DNA from: Limnohabitans sp. 2KL-51
GTDB taxonomy: Bacteria > Pseudomonadota > Gammaproteobacteria > Burkholderiales > Burkholderiaceae_C
Assembly (NCBI RefSeq): GCF_003063645.1
Contig: NZ_NESJ01000015.1
Location: 1-64,000 of the forward strand
DNA length: 64,000 nt
Reading direction: 5' to 3'
Part shown: positions 8,082-17,648 of the stretch, piece by piece
Position numbering within the stretch: the stretch's first letter is position 1
Layout of the letters: every line of letters starts with the position of its first letter
The notes under the pieces: model-generated
Seen by the model: only the letters and a program-made list of their open reading frames with translations
The model's database searches: none
What the model was told of the DNA's origin: nothing
Made by a program: the position numbers and the translations under genes

Positions 8082-9826
8082 GACAGGCTCTTTCTCGCCA
8101 AAGCCACATGATGGCCCACGGTGCGCATCAGCATGACCGTGTCCATGGGCTTGTGCAGCACCTCATTCATACCAGCAGCCAAGCAGCGTTCTCGGTCCAC
8201 CGGATTGGTGTTGGCCGTGAGTGCCAAGATGGGCATGCGGGCTGCAATGGCTGGAAACTGCTGACGAATTTGCCGTGTGACCTGCATGCCGTCCATGTCA
8301 GGCATGATCATGTCGATCAGGGCCACATCGAACAACTGCTGGTCGATCAGGTTGAGCGCTTGGGCACCACTGTCCACCGTGGTGATCTGCGCATTGGGCC
8401 AGCATTTTTGCAATTGCAACTGTGCCACCATCAGGTTGACCTTGTTGTCGTCCACCACCAGGATGCTCAGGGCTTCGTCGCTCAAGTTGTCATCGGTCAA
8501 AGCCACGCGCGGGTCTATGCTCTGCGCCGCCTGCAAGGGGATCTCAAACCAGAAACAAGCGCCAGACCCTTCATGACTGTGCACACCGATCTGGCCCCCG
8601 TGCAGCGTCACCAGTTTTTCGCACAGCGTCAAACCCAGTCCCGTGCCACCAAAAGCCCGGTTGGTTTGCTCATCGGCGTGTTCGAAGCGCCGGAAAATGT
8701 GCACCTGCCGTTCACGGGGAATGCCCCGTCCGGAGTCCTGCACCTCCAAGCGTATGCGCTCGCCTTGGGCCTTCATGCGCACCGTCACCGATCCTTGGTG
8801 GGTGAATTTGATGGCGTTGTCGACCAAGTTGTTCAGGATTTGCAGCAAGCGGTTGGGGTCGCCGTGCACCCGCGCAGGCAAATCAGCGTCCCTCTCAAAA
8901 TGCAAGGCCAAGCCTTTGTTGTGTGCTTTTTCACCGTTTCGTTGCTGCAACTCGTCTTGCAGGGTCTGCAGGGCAAAATCCACACGGTTCAGGCACATCT
9001 TGCCCGCCTGCAATTGCGAAAAATCCAGGATGTCGTTGACCACCTGCAGCAAATGTTCGGTTGAACGGCGGATGTGCCCGACCACCGCCAAAGGTTCGGG
9101 CTCGTCAGCCAACTCACGGCGGAGCACACCATTAAAGCCCAAAATCACATTCATGGGTGTGCGCAGTTCGTGGCCAACTGCGGCCACAAATTCGTCCTTG
9201 TGCGCCTGTGCCCGAATCAGCGCTTCATGCGTGGCCTTAAGCTCATCGTTGCGTTGGTTGAGTTTGCGCAGCTGAACCTTGTGCAGGTGTTCATAAATGC
9301 GCACCCCCATCATCAGGTTCAAAAGCGCCAGTACGTGGTTCAGATAGGCCCAGGTCACCACCGACGAAGACACATCCACGTGGCTGCCCACAATGCCCCA
9401 CCATGTCATCGCGGTCAAGCCAAGAATGGCCAACAGCATGATGCCGATCCAGACCACGGTGGCTGCGCGTCCCAACATCAGCAAGACCGGCACCGACAAC
9501 ACGTTGAGCCAAACCACGGCAGTGGAGTTGATGCCACCCGTGTACATGGCCGTATAAACAATCAGCACCACTGTGAGCGCAGTCACCGCGTGCACAAGGT
9601 ATTCAAAAATGGCTCGGATGCGGACCACCGCAAACAAGCACACCGCCAACACCGACACCACCAAATTGGCCTGTGCCACCGGCTCAAGCGGTGTAAAACA
9701 ATACCCAAAAAAGGTCGTACCGCTCACCAGTATCAAATAGATGGTGAGCATTTCCTGGCGCAGAAACCCATCGGCGCGAAACAAACTTCGCCACACGGTC
9801 TGGGACCATTTTTGAGCCTGTTTCAA
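8078..9826 (-). CDS. Hybrid sensor histidine kinase/response regulator (tandem paralogue)
   Basis: This 582-residue protein has the same layout as its downstream neighbour: six or so membrane segments (residues 25-195), a coiled linker, HisKA with GHELRTP, HATPase with GGTGLGLTLCE, and a receiver with the phospho-Asp in LIDMIMPDMDG. The two look like a tandem duplication that has diverged. The longest frame starts at TTG, seven bases after the parB stop; an internal ATG at 9751 is possible. The tight spacing suggests readthrough from the parAB operon. Whether it signals to DNA segregation or only shares the transcript is unknown. Confidence 0.85.
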   Translation of the reverse strand: MKQAQKWSQTVWRSLFRADGFLRQEMLTIYLILVSGTTFFGYCFTPLEPVAQANLVVSVLAVCLFAVVRIRAIFEYLVHAVTALTVVLIVYTAMYTGGINSTAVVWLNVLSVPVLLMLGRAATVVWIGIMLLAILGLTAMTWWGIVGSHVDVSSSVVTWAYLNHVLALLNLMMGVRIYEHLHKVQLRKLNQRNDELKATHEALIRAQAHKDEFVAAVGHELRTPMNVILGFNGVLRRELADEPEPLAVVGHIRRSTEHLLQVVNDILDFSQLQAGKMCLNRVDFALQTLQDELQQRNGEKAHNKGLALHFERDADLPARVHGDPNRLLQILNNLVDNAIKFTHQGSVTVRMKAQGERIRLEVQDSGRGIPRERQVHIFRRFEHADEQTNRAFGGTGLGLTLCEKLVTLHGGQIGVHSHEGSGACFWFEIPLQAAQSIDPRVALTDDNLSDEALSILVVDDNKVNLMVAQLQLQKCWPNAQITTVDSGAQALNLIDQQLFDVALIDMIMPDMDGMQVTRQIRQQFPAIAARMPILALTANTNPVDRERCLAAGMNEVLHKPMDTVMLMRTVGHHVALARKSLS

Positions 9827-9833
9827 CGAGCAC

Positions 9834-10748
9834 TCAGCCTCGCAGTTTGTCGATCAGCCCGTTGAGTTCGTCGAGCGAACCGAACTGGATGCTCAACTCA
9901 CCCATTTCTTCCATCTTGCCCATGCGTTTGACGCGTTTTTTAACGCGCACTTCGACCTGGGCCATCAACAGGTCTGACAATTCTTCTTCGACCCGGCGCA
10001 CGTCGCGCGACTTCTCCTTCTTGGGCTTTTGAGTGACCAGGTTGAACTCGGCACCCAGTTTTTTGGCCAGACTTTCCGCCTCACGCACCGACAGTTTTTT
10101 GGCCGCAATCTGGTTGGCGGCCGTGATTTGGGCCGCTTTGTCCAGGGGCAACAGAGCGCGGGCATGGCCCATGTCCAAGTCACCCGCCATGAGCATGGTC
10201 TGCACCGGTTCGGCCAGGTTGAGCAAACGCAGCAAATTGCTGGCGGCACTGCGAGAGCGGCCTACCGCCTTCGCGGCAGTTTCGTGAGTGAGCCCAAACT
10301 CTTTGATCAAGCGCTGCAAACCCTGGGCTTCTTCCAGCGGATTGAGGTCTTCGCGCTGGATGTTTTCGATGAGGGCCATCGCGGCAGCGGCCTCGTTGGG
10401 CACATCGCGCACCAAAACGGGGACAGATTCCAGACCTGCCAGGCGTGAGGCGCGAAAGCGGCGCTCGCCTGCAATGATTTCGTACTTGCCGGCGTTAGGG
10501 CCATCGGTGAGTTGACGGACCAGAATCGGCTGCATGATGCCCTGCGCCTTGATCGATTCGGCCAGTTCGTACAGAGCACCTTCGTCCATGCGGGTGCGCG
10601 GTTGGTACATGCCGGCCACCATCTGCTCAAGCTTGAGCAGGCTGGGCTGTCCGCTGTTGGCCACAACCGGGGCGTCTTCCACTTTGGGGCCCAACAGGGC
10701 TTCGAGTCCGCGGCCAAGGCCTTTCGGTTTTTTGGTGACCATGGTCAT
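9834..10748 (-). CDS. parB: Chromosome partitioning protein ParB
   Basis: ParB (304 residues) is a CTP-dependent DNA clamp that loads at parS and works with ParA to segregate origins. The N-terminal GLGRGLEALL motif that engages ParA is present, followed by the CTP-binding GERRFRAS motif (about residues 117-124), the helix-turn-helix with THETAAKAVGRSRSAASNLLRLL that reads parS, and a C-terminal dimerisation domain. Its start overlaps the stop of the hydrolase gene (ATGA). Four parS-like sites lie 2-4 kb upstream in the same cluster. Confidence 0.97.
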   Translation of the reverse strand: MTMVTKKPKGLGRGLEALLGPKVEDAPVVANSGQPSLLKLEQMVAGMYQPRTRMDEGALYELAESIKAQGIMQPILVRQLTDGPNAGKYEIIAGERRFRASRLAGLESVPVLVRDVPNEAAAAMALIENIQREDLNPLEEAQGLQRLIKEFGLTHETAAKAVGRSRSAASNLLRLLNLAEPVQTMLMAGDLDMGHARALLPLDKAAQITAANQIAAKKLSVREAESLAKKLGAEFNLVTQKPKKEKSRDVRRVEEELSDLLMAQVEVRVKKRVKRMGKMEEMGELSIQFGSLDELNGLIDKLRG

Positions 10749-11359
10749 TCCTTCATGAGGGTTTGCAAGAGCGCATGGCCTTGAGGCCAGGCGCCTAAAG
10801 ATGAATCAGCATTGATGTGCCCGGCCAGTCCCGAGTCGAGCCATGAAGCGCCCCAATCTTGCGCCAGGGCCTGGGCACGGTCTGCGCGGCAATAGGGGTC
10901 ATTCTGGCTGCCCACCAGAATGCTTTTGAATGGCAAGGGCTGGCGCACGATGGGCGTCCAACCGGAAAATCGGTCGCGCATCTCTGGCGCTTCCACGTCG
11001 CCGGGCGCCACCAACAAAGCGCCTCGTACGCGGGCGGTGTGGCGTGAAAACAAGGCCCAAGCCGCCGTCAAAATGCACCCCAAACTGTGCGCCACCAGCA
11101 CCACCGGACCGGGTGCATCGATGACCACCTCGTCCAGTCGGGCCAGCCAGTCACCCCGCAGGGGGTGCAACCAGTCGTTTTGCTCGACGACGGTGTACCC
11201 ATAAACACGCGCCCAGTGCATTTGCCAATGACCGGGTCCACTGCCATGCCAGCCGGGCAAGATCAAAACGCTGACCGAGGTCCCTTTCGCGCTTTGGCGT
11301 GAGCCTGCGCCTGTGTCACCGGTCAAATTGATCATGGCGCGAAGGATCTCTCGGCTCAC
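10745..11359 (-). CDS. RBBP9/YdeN-type alpha/beta serine hydrolase
   Basis: This is a small alpha/beta hydrolase of the RBBP9/YdeN family (204 residues from the GTG). The nucleophile Ser is in VAHSLGC, the Asp in GSQNDPYC, and the His in GLAGHINADSSLG, a typical family tail. The GTG start overlaps the parA stop (GTGA), and its own stop overlaps the parB start (ATGA), so it is coupled between the two partition genes. The in-frame ATG at about 11335 is an alternative start. Its role next to parAB is unknown. Confidence 0.85.
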   Translation of the reverse strand: MSREILRAMINLTGDTGAGSRQSAKGTSVSVLILPGWHGSGPGHWQMHWARVYGYTVVEQNDWLHPLRGDWLARLDEVVIDAPGPVVLVAHSLGCILTAAWALFSRHTARVRGALLVAPGDVEAPEMRDRFSGWTPIVRQPLPFKSILVGSQNDPYCRADRAQALAQDWGASWLDSGLAGHINADSSLGAWPQGHALLQTLMKE

Positions 11360-12126
11360 AGCGTGGGGGCACGTTTGACCATTTCGCGGGCAAACTCCAC
11401 ATAGGCTTGGCTGCCCTTGGCCGACGGGTCGAACACCACACCCGGCAAGCCATAACTGGGTGCTTCGGCCAAGCGCACGTTGCGGGGGATCACGGTGTCA
11501 AACACCTTGTCCCCAAAATGCGCCTTGAGCTGATCGCTGACCTGCATCTGCAATGTAACGCGTGGGTCGAACATGACCCGCAAAAGGCCAATGATTTTCA
11601 AGTCCTTGTTCATGTTGGCGTGCACCTGTTTAATGGTGTTGACCAGATCCGTCAAACCCTCCAAGGCAAAGTATTCACACTGCATGGGCACAATCACGCC
11701 ATGGGCCGAGCACAAGCCATTGAGGGTGAGCATGGACAAAGACGGTGGGCAGTCGATCAGTACAAAATCGTAATCGGCATCTGCCTCGGCGATGGCGTTT
11801 TTCAGGCGCTGGTCTCGGTGCTCCAGTTGCACCAGTTCAACCTCGGCACCAGCCAGCTCGCGGTTGGCGCAGAGCACGTCATAACCGCACTTTTCGGCCT
11901 TGACGACCGCTTCGGCAATCGATGCCGACTCCAGCAGCACATCGTAAACGCTCAATTCCAGCTGCCGCTTGTCGATGCCTGAGCCCATGGTGGCGTTGCC
12001 TTGCGGGTCCAAATCGACCAACAACACGCGCTGCCCGACTTTGGCCAAGCCTGCGGCCAGATTGACGGTGGTGGTGGTTTTGCCCACCCCACCCTTTTGG
12101 TTCGCAATGCAAAAAATCTTGGCCAT
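11356..12126 (-). CDS. parA: Chromosome partitioning ATPase ParA
   Basis: ParA (256 residues) is a deviant-Walker ATPase that binds nucleoid DNA in its ATP dimer and is released by ParB-parS. The P-loop KGGVGKTTT is at residues 10-18, with the signature lysine ahead of it, and the Walker B region is VLIDCPPSL. There is no N-terminal DNA-binding extension, as expected for chromosomal rather than plasmid type Ia ParA. It begins 14 bases after the LysE-family gene. Confidence 0.97.
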   Translation of the reverse strand: MAKIFCIANQKGGVGKTTTTVNLAAGLAKVGQRVLLVDLDPQGNATMGSGIDKRQLELSVYDVLLESASIAEAVVKAEKCGYDVLCANRELAGAEVELVQLEHRDQRLKNAIAEADADYDFVLIDCPPSLSMLTLNGLCSAHGVIVPMQCEYFALEGLTDLVNTIKQVHANMNKDLKIIGLLRVMFDPRVTLQMQVSDQLKAHFGDKVFDTVIPRNVRLAEAPSYGLPGVVFDPSAKGSQAYVEFAREMVKRAPTL

Positions 12127-12140
12127 GGTCGTACCCCGGT

Positions 12141-12758
12141 TTATTTAGAAGCGGCCAGCTTGATGCCAAAGCCAATTAGAAAAACACCCGCCAGTTTCTC
12201 AAACATCCGACCGACGCGCGGGTTAGCGCGCATGCGCTCTGCCAAGTGGTGCGTCAGCAAAGTCATGCACAGCCCGTAAAGAAACGTCAACACAGCAATG
12301 GTCACAGCCATGACCGCAAAGCTGATCAGTCCAAGGTGCGTTTTTGGATCGACAAACAACGGAAAGAAAGCCATGTAAAAAACAATCGCCTTGGGGTTGA
12401 GCAAGGTGATGGCCAAGGTTTGCTGAAAATACTGCCGAGGCCGGATATTCAGGACCGGCGCATCACCCGGCTTGGCCGACAACAGCTTCCAGCCCAACCA
12501 GGCCAAGTACAAAGCACCCAGCCACTGGATGGCGGTAAATGCTGCTGGGTAGGTGGCCAAAACAGCAGCAACACCGGCCACCGCCAACCACATGAGCACC
12601 TGGTCCCCCACTATTACCCCCAGCGTGGCCATCAAGCCGCCAGCCACCCCACCCTTTCCGGTTGAGGTGATCAGCGCCAGATTGCCAGGTCCAGGAATAG
12701 CCAGAAACAGCACAATCGCGGCCACAAACGCGCCATAGTCGGAGATGCCAAAGAACAT
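12141..12758 (-). CDS. LysE/RhtB-family amino-acid exporter
   Basis: This is a 205-residue inner-membrane protein with about six hydrophobic segments and the N-terminal LysE/RhtB signature FLAIPGPGNLALI (about residues 18-30). Family members export amino acids such as lysine, threonine or homoserine lactone; the substrate is not predictable. It lies between rsmG and parA, an insertion into the usual rsmG-parA order. Its promoter must lie in the 280-bp gap that also carries a perfect parS site. Confidence 0.88.
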   Translation of the reverse strand: MFFGISDYGAFVAAIVLFLAIPGPGNLALITSTGKGGVAGGLMATLGVIVGDQVLMWLAVAGVAAVLATYPAAFTAIQWLGALYLAWLGWKLLSAKPGDAPVLNIRPRQYFQQTLAITLLNPKAIVFYMAFFPLFVDPKTHLGLISFAVMAVTIAVLTFLYGLCMTLLTHHLAERMRANPRVGRMFEKLAGVFLIGFGIKLAASK

Positions 12759-12929
12759 GCAAACCTTTCAAAAACAGGGCGAAGTTTGACTCAGGCCGAG
12801 TTTGGCCATCACCATTTTGAGACTTAACCCCACCAAACACAGGCACGCTAATATTGCATACCGCCCAAAAGCGGAGATGGACCTGAGTGTAAGTGATCGA
12901 CCCCCAGTACAACAGGCCCTGACCATCCA

Positions 12930-12945
12930 TGTTTCACGTGAAACA
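12930..12945. promoter_or_regulatory. parS: parS site (perfect 16-bp consensus)
   Basis: The sequence is TGTTTCACGTGAAACA, identical to the near-universal ParB-binding palindrome. It lies in the intergenic region between rsmG and the LysE-family gene. Confidence 0.95.
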
Positions 12946-13038
12946 AGCCATCCATCTCGCAAGGCCCTGCTGTATTGCCCTGACCTGACGGCTTGTTTTG
13001 CGGTGTGCGCGACACAGTCGCTCCTTCTAGTTTCAGGA

Positions 13039-13689
13039 TTAGTCCGACTGAACTGACTTCATCCAAATCATGCAGCGCTCCACATCCAGCCCCGGAACGG
13101 TCAATGGTTCCACGTGAAACACTTTCACATCAGCAGGTAAAGCGCCTATTTCGACTTGCGGGTGTTTGCCCTTCATGGCCATCCACACCCCGCCCTCGGC
13201 CAGTGCCGAACGGGACCAGGTCACAAAATCATGCAAAGATGCAAAGGCACGGGAGCAAATGACCTGATACGGATCGGTCAGGGATTCGACCCGCGCATGC
13301 AAGCCGCGCAAATTGGGCAGCTTCAGGCTCACGGCTACTTGCTGCACAAATGCGGCTTTCTTGGCCACGGTGTCGACACAAGTCAACTGCAGTTCGGGCA
13401 TGCAAATGGCCAGCACCACACCGGGCAAGCCGCCGCCTGAGCCCACGTCCAGCACCCTGATCGGCTGACCTTGCGTGTGCCGGATCAACGGAGAAACGGC
13501 CGTCAGGCTGTCCAGCAGATGGTGCGTGAGCATGTCCGCCGGGTCGCGCAGCGCGGTGAGGTTGTAGACCTTGTTCCATTTCTGGATCAGAGCCGAATAG
13601 TCAAGCAAATGTTTAATTTGTGCGTCCGACAAAGCCAAGCCCAAGGCTTCGACCCCCGCACGCAGCCCCGCCTCCAGACTCAGACTCAT
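13039..13689 (-). CDS. rsmG: 16S rRNA (guanine527-N7)-methyltransferase RsmG
   Basis: RsmG (GidB, 216 residues) methylates G527 of 16S rRNA using S-adenosylmethionine. The SAM-binding motif [12 protein letters not shown] is near residues 78-89, after the conserved NLTALRDP element. The start codon overlaps the mnmG stop (ATGA), giving translational coupling. A degenerate parS site (13106-13121) is embedded near the 3' end of the gene. Confidence 0.96.
   Translation of the reverse strand: MSLSLEAGLRAGVEALGLALSDAQIKHLLDYSALIQKWNKVYNLTALRDPADMLTHHLLDSLTAVSPLIRHTQGQPIRVLDVGSGGGLPGVVLAICMPELQLTCVDTVAKKAAFVQQVAVSLKLPNLRGLHARVESLTDPYQVICSRAFASLHDFVTWSRSALAEGGVWMAMKGKHPQVEIGALPADVKVFHVEPLTVPGLDVERCMIWMKSVQSD
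13106..13121. promoter_or_regulatory. parS: parS-like site inside rsmG
   Basis: GGTTCCACGTGAAACA matches the parS consensus at 14 of 16 positions, with the CACGTG core intact. It lies within the rsmG coding sequence. Confidence 0.75.
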
Positions 13690-15656
13690 GCCTGCACGCC
13701 TTCCTCGGAAGCTTGCATGAAGCCCTTGAAGCCACCCTTTTTCAAGTGGATCAACAGAAGAGACACGCTGGCAGGCGTAATGCCCGAAATACGCGAGGCT
13801 TGACCCAAAGTTTCAGGCCGGTGTTTGGCCAACTTTTGGCGAGCCTCGATCGACAAGGCAGAGACCTGCATATAGTCCAGACTTTCTGGCAGGCGCAGGT
13901 GCTCGTAAAACGCCGCCCGCTCCACCTCGCCCCTTTGGCGGTCGATGTAACCAGCATATTTGGCGGCAATCTCAACCTGTTCGATGACCGACTCGCTCAA
14001 TTCGCCCAGCGTTTCACGTGAAACATCGGCACTGAGCATGCGTCCTTCGTCCAAAGACATGAGGGCCGGGTATGTGACATTGGGTCTTCGCAGCAAATCG
14101 AACAGGTTGTGCTCGTGCTCAATGGCCTTGCCCAGCACCCGCTCAGACTCGGCCGCAGGCAGGTTACGCGGGTTCACCCAGGTGGATTTCAAGCGCTCTG
14201 TTTCACGTGAAACAGCATCGCGCTTGCGGCTGAACGCATCCCAACGGGCGTCGTCCACCATGCCCATTTGGCGCCCCACTTCGGTGAGGCGCGCATCGGC
14301 ATTGTCTTCGCGCAGCTGCAGGCGGAACTCGGCCCGGCTGGTGAACATGCGGTAAGGCTCGGTCACGCCCTGGGTCACCAAGTCGTCGACCAAGACGCCC
14401 AAATAAGCTTGGTCGCGTGCTGGCAACCAAGCGGCTTCGCCACGGCATTGCAGCGCGGCATTGATGCCCGCAAACAAGCCCTGAGCCGCCGCCTCTTCAT
14501 AGCCGGTGGTGCCATTGATCTGGCCCGCAAAGAACAAGCCGTTAATCTGCCGCGTCTCAAAACTGTTCTTTAGTGAGCGGGGGTCAAAAAAGTCGTATTC
14601 GATGGCGTAACCGGGGCGCAGGATGTGGCAGTTTTCCAGCCCTTTCATTGAGCGCACCAGCTCGTACTGGATGTCAAACGGCAAACTGGTCGAAATGCCG
14701 TTGGGGTAATACTCGTGCGTGGCCAAGCCTTCAGGCTCCAGAAAGATCTGGTGGCTGTCTTTGTCGGCAAAGCGGTTGATCTTGTCTTCCACGCTCGGGC
14801 AGTAGCGCGGGCCCACGCCCTCAATCTTCCCGGTAAACATGGGGCTGCGGTCAAAACCGGAGCGGATGATGTCGTGTGTGCGCTCGTTGGTGTGGGTGAT
14901 CCAGCACGGCACTTGCTGCGGGTGCATGCTGGCCTGACCCATGAAACTAAACACCGGCACCCCACCCTCAGGGTTCATGCCACCGGGAACACCATCACCG
15001 GGTTGTTCGGAGCACTTGGAAAAATCGATGGTTCGGCCATCCAGGCGCGGCGGTGTGCCGGTTTTCAGCCGCCCTTGTGGCAGCTTCAGTTCTTTCAAGC
15101 GCGCCGACAAGCTAACGGCTGGGGGATCGCCCGCACGACCCGCCGCGTAGTTTTGCAAGCCCACATGGATCTTGCCGTCCAAAAACGTGCCGGCGGTCAA
15201 CACCACCGTGCGCGAACGGAAGCGGATGCCCACCTGCGTGACAGCGCCCACCACCCGGTCGCCCTCCACCATCAAGTCATCCACAGCTTGCTGAAACAGC
15301 CACAAATTGGGCTGGTTCTCCAGCATGCGGCGGATGGCGGCCTTGTACAAAATCCGGTCGGCCTGGGCACGGGTAGCGCGCACGGCCGGACCTTTGGAGG
15401 AATTCAGGATTCGGAACTGGATTCCGCCTTCGTCAGTGGCCAGCGCCATGGCGCCGCCCATCGCGTCCACCTCTTTGACCAGATGGCCCTTGCCAATGCC
15501 GCCAATCGACGGGTTGCAACTCATCTGGCCCAGCGTCTCGATGTTGTGAGTCAAAAGCAAAGTTTTGCAACCCATCCGGGCGGAGGCCAAGGCAGCCTCG
15601 GTTCCGGCATGGCCGCCGCCGACCACGATCACATCGAATTCTTGAGGGTAAAGCAT
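13686..15656 (-). CDS. mnmG: tRNA uridine-34 carboxymethylaminomethyl modification enzyme MnmG
   Basis: MnmG (GidA) is the FAD-binding partner of MnmE that installs (carboxymethyl)aminomethyl groups on U34 of certain tRNAs. The FAD dinucleotide motif [12 protein letters not shown] is at the N-terminus, followed by the family signatures [14 protein letters not shown] and GTFLDGKIH, and a C-terminal domain with [10 protein letters not shown] start it at the ATG at 15656 (656 residues), whose product begins MLYPQEFDV; the longer frame adds 16 residues that MnmG proteins lack. It heads the mnmG-rsmG-parAB cluster. Two parS sites lie inside it. Confidence 0.96.
   Translation of the reverse strand: MLYPQEFDVIVVGGGHAGTEAALASARMGCKTLLLTHNIETLGQMSCNPSIGGIGKGHLVKEVDAMGGAMALATDEGGIQFRILNSSKGPAVRATRAQADRILYKAAIRRMLENQPNLWLFQQAVDDLMVEGDRVVGAVTQVGIRFRSRTVVLTAGTFLDGKIHVGLQNYAAGRAGDPPAVSLSARLKELKLPQGRLKTGTPPRLDGRTIDFSKCSEQPGDGVPGGMNPEGGVPVFSFMGQASMHPQQVPCWITHTNERTHDIIRSGFDRSPMFTGKIEGVGPRYCPSVEDKINRFADKDSHQIFLEPEGLATHEYYPNGISTSLPFDIQYELVRSMKGLENCHILRPGYAIEYDFFDPRSLKNSFETRQINGLFFAGQINGTTGYEEAAAQGLFAGINAALQCRGEAAWLPARDQAYLGVLVDDLVTQGVTEPYRMFTSRAEFRLQLREDNADARLTEVGRQMGMVDDARWDAFSRKRDAVSRETERLKSTWVNPRNLPAAESERVLGKAIEHEHNLFDLLRRPNVTYPALMSLDEGRMLSADVSRETLGELSESVIEQVEIAAKYAGYIDRQRGEVERAAFYEHLRLPESLDYMQVSALSIEARQKLAKHRPETLGQASRISGITPASVSLLLIHLKKGGFKGFMQASEEGVQA
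14010..14025. promoter_or_regulatory. parS: parS site inside mnmG
   Basis: CGTTTCACGTGAAACA matches the consensus at 15 of 16 positions and lies within mnmG. Confidence 0.88.
14199..14214. promoter_or_regulatory. parS: parS site inside mnmG (perfect consensus)
   Basis: TGTTTCACGTGAAACA matches at all 16 positions, within mnmG and 174 bases from the previous site. Confidence 0.94.
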
Positions 15657-15741
15657 GAGAGTCTGCCCTGGGAGGGTCAAAAAAATGGGCGCCGCCTGCG
15701 CCATGGAGCCGCCCCTGCCACGGGGTAGGCTGAAGCTGCTT

Positions 15742-15769
15742 ATTTTACAGGCAGGGTGTTTTCGGTGAA
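15742..15769 (-). promoter_or_regulatory. Candidate sigma70 promoter for mnmG
   Basis: On the minus strand TTCACC is followed 16 bases later by TAAAAT, about 85 bases ahead of the mnmG start. The rest of the 309-bp gap up to 15965 shows no gene, only short inverted repeats. Confidence 0.4.
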
Positions 15770-15965
15770 GTGCACAGCAAACGCCCAGGAAACACGCCCA
15801 GAACAGCGTGGCGGTTAGTGCCCTGCTCGCATGAAGTGTGGTGACATCAAGTCAATATAGCGCTAGCGATGGTCAGCGCCACCAAACGTGTTTTCTGCTA
15901 ATCTGCGAAGAACCCTAAATCGCTGTTTTCACCTACTTTCCTGCCTTTTAATAAGGAGACTACCC

Positions 15966-16937
15966 TTGTTCCAGCAACGCAGAACCCTTCTGGCCCTAGG
16001 CCTGTCTCTGGCCGTTGGCGCGCCCGCGCTGGCACAAGACAAATTCCCCTCCAAACCGGTCACCATCATCGTGCCGCAGGCGGCCGGTGGTGCCAACGAC
16101 ACGATCGCGCGGGTGCTTGCACAAAAGCTGACCGAACAGACGGGACAGTCCTTTTTGGTGGAGAACCGCACTGGCGCCGGGGGCAATGTAGGCACGGCAG
16201 CAGCTGCGCGGACCCGTCCTGATGGTTACACCATACTGTTAACCGCCGACAGCGCAATGGTCATCAATCCAGCGCTTTACAAAAACACGGGTTTCGATCC
16301 GGTCAAGGACTTCGAGCCGGTCAGCAGCGTCGCCACGGCCGGGTATGTGTTGGTGGCCCACCCGAGCTTCCCAGCCAGAAACACCGCCGAACTGGTCGCA
16401 CTGGCCAAGCAGCAACCAGGCAAAATCAACATTGGTTCGGCTGGCAACGGCACCCTCAACCACCTGATCGGCGAGATGCTGGGCAAAGCCACCGGCATCG
16501 AATTGACCCATGTGCCCTACAAGGGGGCCGCAGCAGCAGCCACCGACCTGGTGGCTGGGCAGGTGCAGGTCTCGGTGCAGAGCCTGCCCTCTTCGATCGC
16601 ATTCATCCGTTCCGGCCGGATGAAAGTGCTCGGCGTGGTCAACCCCAAGCGCCTGCCTGTGTTGCCGGATGCCCCCACCATAGGCGAAACCATCAAAGAC
16701 TTTGGCGCCACCCCTTGGTACGGCGTGTTTGCGCCGACCGGAACGCCCAAGGCGATCATCAACCAGATCAACGCTGAAATCGCCAAGGCACTCGACTCGA
16801 AAGAGGTACAGGAGCGTCTGGCAGGCGTGGGTTGTGAGTTCTTCAAATCCACCCCCGAGCAGTTCGCCCAATTGGTGCGTGACGACTTGCCCCGTTGGGC
16901 CAGGATCGTCAAAGACTCTGGTGCCACCATCGACTGA
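15966..16937 (+). CDS. Bug/TctC-family periplasmic solute-binding protein
   Basis: This is an orphan TTT receptor. The best start is TTG at 15966, seven bases after AAGGAG (15953-15958). It gives a 323-residue protein opening with a clean signal peptide cleaved after ALAQ. Starting further upstream would add 26 residues and spoil the signal peptide. Family motifs include VPQAAGGANDTIARVLA, VENRTGAGGNVG, HVPYKGAAAA and the closing W.RIVKDSG. No TctA or TctB is adjacent. The ligand is unknown, probably a carboxylate. Confidence 0.88.
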   Translation: MFQQRRTLLALGLSLAVGAPALAQDKFPSKPVTIIVPQAAGGANDTIARVLAQKLTEQTGQSFLVENRTGAGGNVGTAAAARTRPDGYTILLTADSAMVINPALYKNTGFDPVKDFEPVSSVATAGYVLVAHPSFPARNTAELVALAKQQPGKINIGSAGNGTLNHLIGEMLGKATGIELTHVPYKGAAAAATDLVAGQVQVSVQSLPSSIAFIRSGRMKVLGVVNPKRLPVLPDAPTIGETIKDFGATPWYGVFAPTGTPKAIINQINAEIAKALDSKEVQERLAGVGCEFFKSTPEQFAQLVRDDLPRWARIVKDSGATID

Positions 16938-17061
16938 GCGCCCTCTGCATGACCCTTTGAATGAATATGCCGGCGCTGACCCAAGCGCCAGAGGGCCTGC
17001 ATGGGGCATATTCGCGTCTCCAGCAGGCGCGTGAGCTGCGAGGTTTGCCTTTGATCGTCTT

Positions 17062-17529
17062 TTACGGCTTTAAAGGCAAGGCCCCAGCAGCCTTGACCTC
17101 ACCCAATGAAAAGCTGGTGTGCAGATCTTTGACATTGGGCAGATTAAGCAACACATCCCGCGCAAACTGACTGAAGGTGTTCAGGTCTTTGCTGACCACC
17201 TGCAGCTCAAAGGTGCCGGTGCCGCTGATGTAATGGCAAGACACGACCTCAGGAATTTTCAAGATGGCCTCTTCCAGTTGGCGCGTGATGTCGCCGCGGT
17301 TGCGCTCAGCGTCCAAGCGCACAAAGGCCAACACGTCCAAGCCTACCTTCTGACGGTTTATTTCGGCGCGGTAACCTTGGATGACACCCGACTCTTCCAG
17401 CGCCCGCACACGCCGCCAGCAAGGCGCAGCCGATAGCCCCACCCTTTGCGCAAGTTCGGCATTGGTCAAACGGCCGTTGGTTTGCAGTTCATTCAATATC
17501 GCCCAGTCAAATTTGTCCAGTGTTTCCAA
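17062..17529 (-). CDS. Lrp/AsnC-family transcriptional regulator
   Basis: This 155-residue protein has an N-terminal winged helix-turn-helix (LDKFDWAILNELQTNGRLTN, then AELAQRVGLSAAPCWRRVRAL) and a C-terminal RAM/AsnC ligand domain (about 65-150) that binds amino acids. I start it at TTG 17529 because AAGAGG (17536-17541) lies six bases upstream and the family normally begins just before LDKFD; a TTG at 17571 is the longest alternative. It diverges from the indolepyruvate oxidoreductase gene with about 120 bases between starts. Lrp-type proteins commonly sense aromatic or branched amino acids, which fits control of that neighbour. Confidence 0.87.
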   Translation of the reverse strand: METLDKFDWAILNELQTNGRLTNAELAQRVGLSAAPCWRRVRALEESGVIQGYRAEINRQKVGLDVLAFVRLDAERNRGDITRQLEEAILKIPEVVSCHYISGTGTFELQVVSKDLNTFSQFARDVLLNLPNVKDLHTSFSLGEVKAAGALPLKP

Positions 17530-17648
17530 AATAAGCCTCTTTGCGAAAGATCCTTTCAAATCATAGGGCAAATCCTGTCGCCGAAAGCAAGCACTTGTCG
17601 GCTGGCCCGCTCTACACTGTGCATTCCATTTCAGCCGCAGGACAGACC

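Noticed and set aside
8033..9064. 343-codon plus-strand open frame
   Set aside because: Antisense shadow of two histidine kinase genes; His- and Gln-rich composition typical of such shadows.
14715..15728. 337-codon plus-strand open frame
   Set aside because: Antisense shadow of mnmG, whose motifs are clear on the other strand.
17045..17079. Inverted repeat TTGCCTTT / AAAGGCAA as a terminator of the Lrp gene
   Set aside because: It straddles the stop codon, has a 19-base spacer and no T tract.
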